Positions 15,966 through 22,961 of a DNA stretch of 24,325 nt are shown piece by piece (positions within the stretch are counted from its first letter, which is position 1; the number at the start of each line of letters is the position of its first letter). Origin of the DNA: an uncultured Clostridia bacterium (GTDB lineage: Bacteria > Bacillota > Clostridia > Lachnospirales > CAG-274); assembly GCA_947589405.1 (NCBI GenBank), contig CANQBT010000018.1:1-24325 (forward strand), read 5' to 3'. The position numbers and the translations under genes were made by a program. Under the pieces are notes generated by a model. That model saw only the letters and a program-made list of their open reading frames with translations. It ran no database searches and was not told the DNA's origin.

Positions 15966-16696
15966 TGTTTATACAAAGTGAGACCAACAGGATAATAAAG
16001 GAAATAAGATCTCTTGACCTTAAAAAGAACAGAGAAAAATTGGGTCTTTTTCTTCTGGAGGGAGAAAGGCTCGTGGGGGAGGCAGAAGGGCATATCGTAT
16101 ATACTCTTGCGTCAGAAAGCTATAGGGGAAGTATTGAGCCTAATCATACAGTATCGGATCGCCTTTATGCAAGGCTGAGCAATACTGTAAATCCTCAGGG
16201 CATACTTGCGGTATGCCGTATGCCGAAAAATGAATTCAAAGCCCACAGTAAAACTCCTCTTTACATATTTCTCGAAAACATACAGGATCCGGGCAATATG
16301 GGAACGATAATACGTACGGCAGATGCGGCAGGAGCAGACGGAGTCTTCCTGTCAAAGGGCTGTGTTGACATTTACAATCCCAAAACGGTACGCTCTACTA
16401 TGGGTTCTCTTTTCCATATTCCGATATACAGAAATGTTGATATCAAAGAACTTATTGATAATATGAATGTTGTAGCTATAGGGGCGCATCTAAAGGGAGA
16501 CAGAACGCCTTACTCTGTTGACATGACAGCAGGTACGGCAATAATAATAGGAAATGAAGCCAACGGCATTACGGAGGAATTGGCTGAAAAAGCAGATATA
16601 CTTGTGAAAATTCCAATGCCGGGCAAGGCGGAAAGCATGAACGCAGGTATAGCTGCGGCAATATTGATATACGAAGCTGTAAGACAAAGGATGTGA
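15965..16696 (+). CDS. SpoU/TrmH-family RNA 2'-O-methyltransferase
   Basis: A 243-residue SPOUT-class methyltransferase acting on rRNA or tRNA with S-adenosylmethionine. Residues 1-95 form the small substrate-binding domain. The three SpoU motifs follow: N105-x-x-D-P-G-N-x-G-T-x-x-R117, I-G-N197-E-A-N-G, and I-P-M-P-G-x-x-E-S224-x-N-x-x-x-A. The knotted C-terminal fold binds the cofactor. Its ATG overlaps the ktrA-like stop. Family members of this size in Bacillota are usually annotated as 23S rRNA methyltransferases (RlmB/TsnR type); which nucleotide is modified cannot be told here. Confidence 0.92.
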   Translation: MFIQSETNRIIKEIRSLDLKKNREKLGLFLLEGERLVGEAEGHIVYTLASESYRGSIEPNHTVSDRLYARLSNTVNPQGILAVCRMPKNEFKAHSKTPLYIFLENIQDPGNMGTIIRTADAAGADGVFLSKGCVDIYNPKTVRSTMGSLFHIPIYRNVDIKELIDNMNVVAIGAHLKGDRTPYSVDMTAGTAIIIGNEANGITEELAEKADILVKIPMPGKAESMNAGIAAAILIYEAVRQRM

Positions 16697-16701
16697 TATT
16701 T

Positions 16702-17169
16702 ATGGACAGAATAAGCTGGGATGAATATTTTATGAGCATGGCGGAACTGGCAAGCAAGCGCTCTACTTGTCTAAGACGTCAGGTAGGAGCCGTAATAGTA
16801 AAGGATAATCAGCTTCTTGCTACAGGCTATAACGGCGCACCAAAGGGACTTGACAACTGCTGCGATCTTAATGAATGTCTGCGTCAAAGGCTTGGCATAC
16901 CAAGCGGCGAACGTCATGAACTTTGCAGAGCCGTACATGCGGAAAACAACGCTATTATACAATGCGCAGTAAACGGCGTAAGCTGCAAGGGCGGCACTCT
17001 CTATGTTACCGCAAGTCCGTGTACGATGTGTACAAAGCAGATAATAAATGCAGGTATAGCCAGAGTTGTGGCTAAGGAATACTATCCCGATGAAATGGGT
17101 AAAAAAATGATGGAGGAAAGCGGTATCATATTTGAAATTTTTGAAAAAAAAGGCAATGGGGCTCTTTAA
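16702..17169 (+). CDS. Deoxycytidylate (dCMP) deaminase, ComEB-type
   Basis: A 155-residue zinc deaminase converting dCMP to dUMP for thymidylate synthesis. The zinc site is complete: H79-A-E81 with Glu81 as proton shuttle, and P106-C107-x-x-C110. The extra C-rich insert between residues 50 and 76 (DNCCDLNECLRQRLGIPSGERHELC) is typical of dCMP deaminases and separates them from cytidine and tRNA deaminases. The ATG at 16702 is preferred to a GTG at 16693 because AAAGGA lies 10 nt upstream of it. The gene starts 5 nt after the methyltransferase stop. Its last codons form one arm of a hairpin that works as a terminator on the opposite strand. Confidence 0.93.
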   Translation: MDRISWDEYFMSMAELASKRSTCLRRQVGAVIVKDNQLLATGYNGAPKGLDNCCDLNECLRQRLGIPSGERHELCRAVHAENNAIIQCAVNGVSCKGGTLYVTASPCTMCTKQIINAGIARVVAKEYYPDEMGKKMMEESGIIFEIFEKKGNGAL

Positions 17170-17182
17170 ACCGCATTGCCTT
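17150..17182 (-). terminator. Minus-strand terminator overlapping the dCMP deaminase 3' end
   Basis: A 9-bp stem (AAGGCAATG with CATTGCCTT) with a 15-nt loop. The U run is on the minus strand (seven A at 17144-17150 on the plus strand), so it would stop transcripts coming from the reductase gene at 17586-18707. Confidence 0.5.
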
Positions 17183-17231
17183 ATAACATATTTAATGTAG
17201 CTTTTGTTTTTTAATTATATATTGTAAATTG

Positions 17232-17259
17232 TGGTCAGCTTATGCCGACCATTTTTTTT
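17232..17259 (+). terminator. Terminator of the Ktr-methyltransferase-deaminase operon
   Basis: A hairpin with arms TGGTC and GACCA extended by two pairs past one mismatch, loop TTAT, then eight T. Confidence 0.75.
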
Positions 17260-17262
17260 AAA

Positions 17263-17570
17263 TAAATTTTTGTTTAGGGGAGTAAGGTTGACCCTTCAGT
17301 CAGTCACGTTCAAAAATATCTTAGAGCAAAATTTTTGACGTGACTGACAGCTTCCCTTCTCTGAAGGGACGCCTTCCGTGTATATACCGCTCATTTTTTA
17401 AGTTAGTTAGAAAAGCCAATTTTTACAACACTATAAAAGCTTTTGGGAAACAACCAGCTAAGCTTCCCCTTCGTAAGGGGAAGTGGCAGCCCAACCATTT
17501 CGTTGAGTTGAGATTACGCCTGCGTTGGGCTGCCGATAGGGTCGATTCTACTAATATAAACAAAAATTTA
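17263..17570. mobile_element. MITE-like element with 14-bp terminal inverted repeats
   Basis: A 308-bp non-coding element bounded by perfect 14-bp inverted repeats, TAAATTTTTGTTTA at 17263-17276 and its complement at 17557-17570. Inside are nested inverted repeats: 17299-17317 with 17331-17348 (18 pairs, one unpaired base), 17292-17299 with 17361-17368, 17463-17471 with 17475-17483, and 17485-17495 with 17524-17534 (11 pairs). The ends start and finish with TA, so a TA target duplication as in IS630/Tc1-type transposition is possible, but no longer flanking duplication is seen. It carries no transposase; a 78-codon ORF inside has composition set by the repeats. It fills the gap between two operons and could also act as a transcript-end structure. 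Confidence 0.55.
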
Positions 17571-17585
17571 CCATAAATTCCCTAT

Positions 17586-18707
17586 TTATTTACCATAGTG
17601 TTCGGCTAATTTTTTAAGATTTTCGATAATTGGCAAATGCTGAGGGCATACGTTTTCGCATTGTCCGCAGCCTATACAGTCAGAGGATTTGCCGAACTTA
17701 GAAACAAGAATATTATAATTTGTGAAATTGACAGTCCAGCCTTTTTCCTCAAGTCTTTCTCTCATATCTTCATTATAAAGTGAAAAATACTGAGGTATAG
17801 CAATGTGTTTTGGACAGCCTTCGGTACAGTATGAACAGCCTGTACATGGAATGGCTATCTGACTGTTTATAATATCGGCGGCTTTAAAGCAAATATTTTT
17901 TTCTTCATCGGTTAATGGCTTGAGATCCTCCATATAGCTTATGTTATCCTTTATCTGAGCAATATCGGACATTCCGGAAAGTACTGTCATTACGCCGGGT
18001 AAACTTGCGGCAAAACGTATTGCCCAGCTTGATATACTCATAGACGGATCCTGATTTAAGAAAAGCTTTTCGGCTTCTTCGGGAATTTTTGCCAGAGTGC
18101 CGCCTTTGACAGGCTCCATTACTATAATTGGTATGTTGTGCTTTACGGCGGTTTCATAACAGCTGCGAGAGTGTATCCAAGGACTTTCCCAATCCAGATA
18201 GTTTATCTGGAGTTGTACAAATTCCATTTCAGGATGCTTTGTCAGTATCTCGTCCAAAAGCTTTGGCTCACCATGAAATGAAAAGCCTGCATGACGTACA
18301 AGTCCGCTGGCTTTCTTATCCAGAAGCCAGTTGAAGCAGTCGAACTGCTCGTATTTTTGATACATGGATTCCTCAACGCCATGCAGAAGATAATAGTCAA
18401 AATATCCTGCTCCTGTTTTTTCAAGCTGGGTATTGAAAATATTATCCCTGTCTTTCTCTGAATTGATAAAGCCTGCATGAAGCTTCGTTGCCAGAGTAAA
18501 GCTATCTCTTGGATAGCGTTCTGTAAGGGCTGCTTTTGCAACACGTTCGCTTTCAAAACCATTGTACATCCATGCGGTATCAAAATATGTAAAACCTTTT
18601 TCAATAAATATATCTACCATTTTTTTGACCTGTTCAACGTCTACTTTGGCAGGATCTGAACTGTCAAGCTGAGGCAGACGCATAAGTCCGAAACCAAGCT
18701 TTTTCAT
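17586..18707 (-). CDS. Aldo/keto reductase with C-terminal two-cluster ferredoxin domain
   Basis: A 373-residue TIM-barrel oxidoreductase with the AKR tetrad Asp43, Tyr48, Lys75 and His109. The C-terminal 100 residues hold two ferredoxin-like motifs, CTGCSYCTEGCP and CIGCGQCENVCP, each able to bind a [4Fe-4S] cluster. It shares the architecture of the protein at 7971-8999, but the sequences differ strongly, so they are distinct subfamilies rather than a recent duplication. The substrate is unknown. AGGAG precedes the ATG. It is probably monocistronic, with a consensus promoter overlapped by a 25-bp palindrome, which suggests specific control. Confidence 0.9.
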   Translation of the reverse strand: MKKLGFGLMRLPQLDSSDPAKVDVEQVKKMVDIFIEKGFTYFDTAWMYNGFESERVAKAALTERYPRDSFTLATKLHAGFINSEKDRDNIFNTQLEKTGAGYFDYYLLHGVEESMYQKYEQFDCFNWLLDKKASGLVRHAGFSFHGEPKLLDEILTKHPEMEFVQLQINYLDWESPWIHSRSCYETAVKHNIPIIVMEPVKGGTLAKIPEEAEKLFLNQDPSMSISSWAIRFAASLPGVMTVLSGMSDIAQIKDNISYMEDLKPLTDEEKNICFKAADIINSQIAIPCTGCSYCTEGCPKHIAIPQYFSLYNEDMRERLEEKGWTVNFTNYNILVSKFGKSSDCIGCGQCENVCPQHLPIIENLKKLAEHYGK

Positions 18708-18750
18708 TATATGCTCCTTTCTGATTTTTAACTGTTGGGATAGTGTAAAT

Positions 18751-18775
18751 TATTCTATGATTTAATTATAGAATA
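18751..18775 (-). promoter_or_regulatory. 25-bp palindrome over the reductase -10, possible operator
   Basis: Perfect 8-bp arms TATTCTAT and ATAGAATA with a 9-nt AT-rich centre. It covers the -10 box, a normal place for a repressor site. No regulator identified. Confidence 0.45.
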
Positions 18776-18793
18776 ACGGCAGAAAAATATCAA
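18765..18793 (-). promoter_or_regulatory. Sigma-A promoter of the Fe-S reductase gene
   Basis: On the minus strand TTGATA, 17 nt, TATAAT; start near 18758. Confidence 0.75.
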
Positions 18794-18820
18794 GGAATAA
18801 TTGAAGTAAACAGAATATAA

Positions 18821-18861
18821 AAAGCTGTATGCATGTGTTTTAAAACAATGCATACAGCTTT
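18821..18861 (-). terminator. Long-stem terminator after the NlpC/P60 gene
   Basis: A 14-bp perfect stem (AAAGCTGTATGCAT with ATGCATACAGCTTT) whose loop is itself the palindrome TGTTTTAAAACA, so nearly all 41 nt can pair. U run on the minus strand. Confidence 0.85.
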
Positions 18862-18867
18862 ATAATT

Positions 18868-19647
18868 TTAAACAAGTATTCTTTTGGCTCCGACGTATGT
18901 TCTCTTTGAATAAGCGGTTGAAAGACTTGTTATCTGCACACCGCTGTTACCGGAATGAATATACTGACCGTTGCCTATATACATACCGACATGAGATACT
19001 CCACTTCCTGAGGTATTGAAAAATACAAGATCTCCTTCCTTAAGAGCAGATTTTGAAACGGCTACACCATTTCCGCTGTACATAGCTCTTGAACTTCTGT
19101 TAAGATTTATGCCGAAATTCTTGTAAACGCTGTATACAAAACCTGAGCAGTCAACACCTGAAGCAAGATTCGTACCTCCCCATACATAAGGTGTGCCTAT
19201 GTATTTCTTTGAAAAGGCAACTATAGCTTTTGCCTTTGAGTTTTCAAGCAGCTCTTTGTTGCTTGGCTTTTCTCCTCTGTGGAAAGTAATGTACTTTGCA
19301 TTTACATAGCCCTTGTTGCCGTCATCGTCCTGAACCTGTACCCAGCCGTATTCTGCACCTAAAACAGAAAGGGCATATTTATTAGGCAATGTTTTTATAA
19401 GCCTTGTGTTTTCATTTGAATCGGATCTCATATTCAGATTATCGCAGTTTACCTGTACATATAAAGTTGGGTCTGTATTTTTTGTTGGAAGAGCTGACAT
19501 AACGCCCTCCGGTGTAAATACGTCCTTTTCTTCTGTAACTGTTTCGGCAGCGGATATATTTTCATCGGCAATTACATTTGTGCTGAAAGCCGCTGTAATC
19601 ATTATTGCTGCTGCCATTACTCTCTTGATACAATTGTTTTTATTCAT
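18868..19647 (-). CDS. Secreted SH3-NlpC/P60 peptidoglycan endopeptidase
   Basis: A 259-residue cell-wall hydrolase. It has an N-terminal signal peptide (about residues 1-28, KRVMAAAIMITAAFSTNVIA), a bacterial SH3 domain (about 60-122, LNMRSDSNENTRLI through GYVNAKYI) for wall binding, and a C-terminal NlpC/P60 cysteine peptidase domain (about 140-259). The catalytic set is Cys167 (VDCSGF), His219 (SHVGMYIG) and a third polar residue, probably His231 (YIHSG). Such enzymes cut D-glutamyl-diaminopimelate bonds in stem peptides. The start at 19647 is set by AGGAG 8 nt upstream. It has its own promoter, with a WalR-like direct repeat next to the transcription start. Confidence 0.92.
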   Translation of the reverse strand: MNKNNCIKRVMAAAIMITAAFSTNVIADENISAAETVTEEKDVFTPEGVMSALPTKNTDPTLYVQVNCDNLNMRSDSNENTRLIKTLPNKYALSVLGAEYGWVQVQDDDGNKGYVNAKYITFHRGEKPSNKELLENSKAKAIVAFSKKYIGTPYVWGGTNLASGVDCSGFVYSVYKNFGINLNRSSRAMYSGNGVAVSKSALKEGDLVFFNTSGSGVSHVGMYIGNGQYIHSGNSGVQITSLSTAYSKRTYVGAKRILV

Positions 19648-19695
19648 ATATATCACTCCTTAATTGTTGCGCAAAAATTAACTTGTTGCTAAATT

Positions 19696-19712
19696 ATTAC
19701 GCAAATATTACG
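19696..19712 (-). promoter_or_regulatory. WalR-like direct repeat near the NlpC/P60 transcription start
   Basis: On the minus strand CGTAAT, 5 nt, CGTAAT. The known WalR (YycF) site is TGTWAH-N5-TGTWAH; spacing and four to five bases per half match, the first base does not. Lies just after the -10 box. Confidence 0.35.
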
Positions 19713-19718
19713 GTTTTT

Positions 19719-19747
19719 ATGATACTATGATTTTTGGATGATGTCAA
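19719..19747 (-). promoter_or_regulatory. Sigma-A promoter of the NlpC/P60 gene
   Basis: On the minus strand TTGACA, 17 nt, TATCAT. The rest of the gap (19748-19906) is very AT-rich and I see nothing else in it. Confidence 0.7.
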
Positions 19748-19906
19748 GCTTTTGGTTAAAATTTATAAAATTTGTTGCAATAAATGGCGTTTTTTGGAAT
19801 CTAAACATACAAAATAAACAATAAATTATGACAAAACCTTAATATTTAAAACCTTAAACTTAACAAATTTGTAATATTTATTAATAAATGATAAAATATG
19901 CTCTCA

Positions 19907-19940
19907 AAAAAATAAAAGGGAAATTTCCCTTTTATTTTTT
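19907..19940 (-). terminator. Perfectly palindromic terminator after the YHYH/BIG2 gene
   Basis: A 34-bp perfect palindrome (arms AAAAAATAAAAGGGAAA and its complement) with A and T tracts on both sides, 17 nt after the stop codon; it could work in both directions. Confidence 0.85.
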
Positions 19941-19957
19941 GCCATATTGTTTATGTT

Positions 19958-20872
19958 TCAATATAGAATACTATACTCAGATGAAAGTATAGGCGTATCC
20001 GAATAAGTGAAGGTGTATTTATTTTCAGGCTCGCTGTAATGTACATCGCCTAATACAGACAGCTCATTGAAGGCAACAAACATTATTCCGTCGCCATTTA
20101 CACATTTTGCATCGTTAAGACCGCATATGACCTGTATAGAAGAGGGAACGACCTCATAAGCTATTTTATCTTTGGGATAATCGATAACCTCTTTTGGTGT
20201 TACAGATTCCGAACAATAGTCTATATCGACTCTGCTTCCAGCTTCATCGCTTGAATAGCTTGCCCTGAAGCCGTAGCTGTTCAAATCGCTGCACATTACA
20301 TATATGTCATTGTTGTATTCATATGTCTGTATAGGATAACCGTTTATCTCAGCCTTTACATCGGTATATGAAATATATCCTTTGCAATTTACAGTATAGG
20401 ATCGGCTTTTATATCCGTTTGTTACCGTTATTACAGCTGTGCCGGGAGCCTTTGCCGTTACAACGCCTGTTGAAGGCTCTACCTCCGCTATGCTGGTATC
20501 GCTTGAGGACCATGAGATAGCAGCAGAGCTGTTGTTCGATACCGCATCTGCCCTGAAACTCTCTCCCACAGTCATCTGTGGAGAGAAATGCATAATATAT
20601 ATGTTGTTCTTATTTGCATCATATGTTGGCGCAGGCTTATTTGAATTTGTTGACGCTGTTGTGCTTGGCGTGCTTATGCTGCTTTTATAGGGGCATATAC
20701 CGCCTATGTGCAGATGAGCGGGATAACCGCCGCAATGATAGTGATATGAACCAAGACCGCTTACATTTTTGTTATCTCTGTGTCCTCCGTTTGAATCTGT
20801 TCTTCCGCTGTGGGCAGATACAGGGGATACTGCTATAAATAAAGCCATTAACAGAGAAATTAATTTTTTCAT
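19958..20872 (-). CDS. Secreted protein with YHYH motif, BIG2 domain and stalk-like repeat
   Basis: A 304-residue exported protein of unknown function. Order: signal peptide (residues 1-20), a His/Gly-rich YHYH segment at 21-55 (HSGRTDSNGGH, then YHYHCGG and PAHLH) likely to bind metal, a Thr/Ser/Pro linker, a bacterial Ig-like BIG2 domain at about 95-165 (SPQMTVGESF, WSSSDTSIAEV, GVVTAKAPGTAVITV), and a segment resembling the copper amine oxidase N-terminal or stalk domain at about 170-225 (INGYPIQTYEYNNDIYVMCSDL). BIG2 and stalk modules suggest attachment to or display on the cell surface; metal binding is inferred from the clustered histidines and a cysteine. Start at 20872 is set by AGGAG 9 nt upstream. 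Confidence 0.85.
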   Translation of the reverse strand: MKKLISLLMALFIAVSPVSAHSGRTDSNGGHRDNKNVSGLGSYHYHCGGYPAHLHIGGICPYKSSISTPSTTASTNSNKPAPTYDANKNNIYIMHFSPQMTVGESFRADAVSNNSSAAISWSSSDTSIAEVEPSTGVVTAKAPGTAVITVTNGYKSRSYTVNCKGYISYTDVKAEINGYPIQTYEYNNDIYVMCSDLNSYGFRASYSSDEAGSRVDIDYCSESVTPKEVIDYPKDKIAYEVVPSSIQVICGLNDAKCVNGDGIMFVAFNELSVLGDVHYSEPENKYTFTYSDTPILSSEYSILY

Positions 20873-20896
20873 TGTAAACAACTCCTTCCTATATTA

Positions 20897-20926
20897 ATAT
20901 TAAAATATATTGCAACAAAGTGACAA
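20897..20926 (-). promoter_or_regulatory. Candidate promoter of the YHYH/BIG2 gene
   Basis: On the minus strand TTGTCA, 18 nt, TAATAT. A TTGCAA-N16-TATAGG pair just downstream is an alternative. Between it and the aroD promoter (20940-21110) I see no gene. Confidence 0.45.
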
Positions 20927-21113
20927 TAATATGTGGTCAGCAAAATACGACAGCATAAGACAAAAACCGCTTTAAATTAGCAGGCTGTTTTTAGTAAATA
21001 TGTAAAAGGCTTGCCGTATTAGTGTAAATTTTTGATCATAAAATCATATCCTATTAAACCGTTACAGTATGATATGACATATGTTCATATAAAGAAAAAG
21101 GAATGTTAATTAC

Positions 21114-21142
21114 TTGACTAATTAAATTTTCATTGCTATAAT
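21114..21142 (+). promoter_or_regulatory. Sigma-A promoter of aroD
   Basis: TTGACT, 17 nt, TATAAT with an extended -10 TG; start near 21149, about 33 nt before the ATG. Confidence 0.8.
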
Positions 21143-21181
21143 AGGTAACGAAAATCAGATAAATATAATGGAGGTTGCCAT

Positions 21182-21958
21182 ATGTGTCCCATAGAGGTAA
21201 GAAATATCAGAATAGGAGAAGGTATTCCTAAAATATGTCTTCCGATAGTTGGCCATACTCAGTATGAAATTACATCTCAGGCAATGACTATTGCTTCATT
21301 AAAGCCCGATATTGTTGAGTTTCGTGCCGACTGGTACGACAATGTGCTTGAAAGAGAAAACCTTATGGAGATGCTCAAGCTTATAAGAAAGCTTATAGGA
21401 AGTATCCCCTTGCTCTTTACCTTCAGACGCATTGAAGAAGGCGGTGTGCAGAAGATCAATACAAGAGATTATGGCACGCTTAACAGACATGCAATAAAAA
21501 GCGGTCTTGTAGACATGGTGGATATTGAATTTATGAGCGGGGAAAAAACTGTTGAATCAATAATGGAAACTGCTCACAAAAATAATGTTGTTGTGATCAT
21601 TTCCAACCATAATTTTGAGAAAACGCCAAGCAGGACCGATATGATAAATATGATGAAAAAGATGATCGAAGCAGGAGCTGATATTCCAAAGCTTGCCGTT
21701 ATGCCGGAAAGCAATAAGGACGTTCTTGCTCTTCTTGACGTTACGGATACTATACATGAGAAATACCCGGATATTCCTATTATAACCATGAGTATGGGAG
21801 GAAAGGGCATTGTCAGCCGTATATCTTGCGAGATATTTGGCTCAGCAGTCAGCTTTGGCAGCGCCAGAAAGGCATCTGCTCCGGGACAGATGGAAGCAGG
21901 CGACCTTCTTACGGTTTTAAGAACGGTACACAGAAATCTGTACGAAAATGAAAACTGA
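21182..21958 (+). CDS. aroD: 3-dehydroquinate dehydratase, type I
   Basis: A 258-residue TIM-barrel enzyme of the shikimate pathway that dehydrates 3-dehydroquinate through a Schiff base. It keeps the numbering of the well-studied E. coli enzyme: Glu46 and Arg48 (EFRAD), Arg82, His143 (SNHNF), the Schiff-base Lys170 (IPKLAVMP), Arg213, Ser232 and Gln236. All expected active-site residues are therefore present. GGAGG precedes the ATG. It stands alone between its own promoter and the rpsB promoter, away from aroC. No terminator is obvious between it and rpsB, so some read-through is possible. Confidence 0.96.
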   Translation: MCPIEVRNIRIGEGIPKICLPIVGHTQYEITSQAMTIASLKPDIVEFRADWYDNVLERENLMEMLKLIRKLIGSIPLLFTFRRIEEGGVQKINTRDYGTLNRHAIKSGLVDMVDIEFMSGEKTVESIMETAHKNNVVVIISNHNFEKTPSRTDMINMMKKMIEAGADIPKLAVMPESNKDVLALLDVTDTIHEKYPDIPIITMSMGGKGIVSRISCEIFGSAVSFGSARKASAPGQMEAGDLLTVLRTVHRNLYENEN

Positions 21959-21996
21959 CGGAATATGATCTGAAATATATAAATCAAATAAAAAGC

Positions 21997-22025
21997 TTGC
22001 ATAACGGTAAATTATGTGATATAAT
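21997..22025 (+). promoter_or_regulatory. Sigma-A promoter of rpsB-tsf
   Basis: TTGCAT, 17 nt, TATAAT; start near 22032, giving a leader of about 107 nt. Confidence 0.8.
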
Positions 22026-22031
22026 ATCAAC

Positions 22032-22138
22032 TGTTGTTAAAACACATATGGATCGATTTGGTAAGAAGGGTGACACAGGCGCTGTGTTTCTTGCCGTAGG
22101 TCCATAGAGGAATAACCAAATTTAAGGAGGACGAAATA
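22032..22138 (+). promoter_or_regulatory. Structured rpsB leader, probable autoregulatory RNA
   Basis: Three stacked helices can be drawn: 22047-22054 with 22099-22106 (8 bp, one G-U), 22060-22067 with 22088-22095 (8 bp, one G-U), and 22073-22078 with 22082-22087 (6 bp). In addition 22056-22062 (ATTTGGT) is complementary to 22115-22121 (ACCAAAT), which ends 3 nt before the AAGGAGG site. That pairing would form a pseudoknot or compete with the second helix, a layout suited to control of ribosome access by free S2. Autogenous rpsB leaders are known in other bacteria; I cannot match this one to a named class. Confidence 0.5.
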
Positions 22139-22882
22139 ATGGGTGTTATTTCAATGAAGCAGTTATTGGAGGCAGGCGTTCACTTCGGACATCAGACAAG
22201 AAGATGGAACCCTAAGATGGCAGAGTATATATTTGCCGAGAGAAATGGCATATATATCATTGACCTTCAGAAGACTGTAAAAAAGGTCGAAGAAGCATAT
22301 AAGGCTGTTGCAGACATAGTTGCAGACGGCGGCGAAGTGCTTTTCGTAGGTACTAAAAAGCAGGCTCAGGATTCTATAAAGGAAGAAGCTCAGAGATGCG
22401 GTATGTACTATGTAAACGAGAGATGGTTAGGCGGTATGCTTACTAATTTCTCAACAGTAAAGACAAGAATAAAGAGACTTAAAGAGCTTGACGCTATGAT
22501 CGAGGACGGCACAATGGAGTTACTTCCCAAGAAGGAAGTTGCCAAGCTTATGCATGAAAAGGAAAAGCTTGACAAGAACATTGGCGGTATAAAGGAAATG
22601 ACAAGGATCCCTGATTGTCTTTTCATAGTTGACCCAAGAAAAGAAAAGATCGCCGTTCAGGAGGCTCATAATCTGGATATACCTATCGTAGCTATAGTTG
22701 ATACTAACTGCGATCCTGAAGAGGTAGATTATGTTATACCCGGTAATGACGATGCGATCAGAGCCGTAAAATTGATTGCAGGCAGGATTGCAGATGCAGT
22801 TATAGAGTCTAAGCAGGGTGAGCAGAATGCTCCTGCTGAGGAAAATGAAGAAACTGTTGTTGAGGAAGCAGCAGAAGAATAA
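22139..22882 (+). CDS. rpsB: 30S ribosomal protein S2
   Basis: A 247-residue ribosomal protein of the small-subunit back, needed with S1-type functions for late assembly and mRNA binding. The S2 signatures are clear: MKQLLEAGVHFGHQTRRWNPKM at the N-terminus, the YIIDLQKT block, VLFVGTKKQA, YVNERWLGGMLTNF, and PDCLFIVDPRKEKIAVQEA. An acidic tail (about residues 228-247) extends the core, as in many Clostridia. AAGGAGG is 8 nt upstream. It is followed by tsf, the standard bacterial order, with an attenuator-like hairpin in between. Lysine codons favour AAG, fitting high expression. Confidence 0.98.
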   Translation: MGVISMKQLLEAGVHFGHQTRRWNPKMAEYIFAERNGIYIIDLQKTVKKVEEAYKAVADIVADGGEVLFVGTKKQAQDSIKEEAQRCGMYYVNERWLGGMLTNFSTVKTRIKRLKELDAMIEDGTMELLPKKEVAKLMHEKEKLDKNIGGIKEMTRIPDCLFIVDPRKEKIAVQEAHNLDIPIVAIVDTNCDPEEVDYVIPGNDDAIRAVKLIAGRIADAVIESKQGEQNAPAEENEETVVEEAAEE

Positions 22883-22896
22883 TACTTTAAACGATC

Positions 22897-22929
22897 AGGC
22901 TTTAGCCACAAGGCTGAAGCCTTTCTTTT
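22897..22929 (+). terminator. Attenuator-like hairpin between rpsB and tsf
   Basis: An 11-bp stem (AGGCTTTAGCC with GGCTGAAGCCT, one G-U), 4-nt loop and the tail TTTCTTTT. No promoter is visible between it and tsf, so it probably lets part of the transcripts through and sets the S2 to EF-Ts ratio. Confidence 0.65.
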
Positions 22930-22961
22930 AACAATACTAATATATATAGGAGGAAACGAAT

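Noticed and set aside
17340..17576. A 78-codon ORF between the deaminase and the second reductase.
   Set aside because: It lies within the inverted-repeat element and its sequence is dictated by the repeats; no ribosome binding site.
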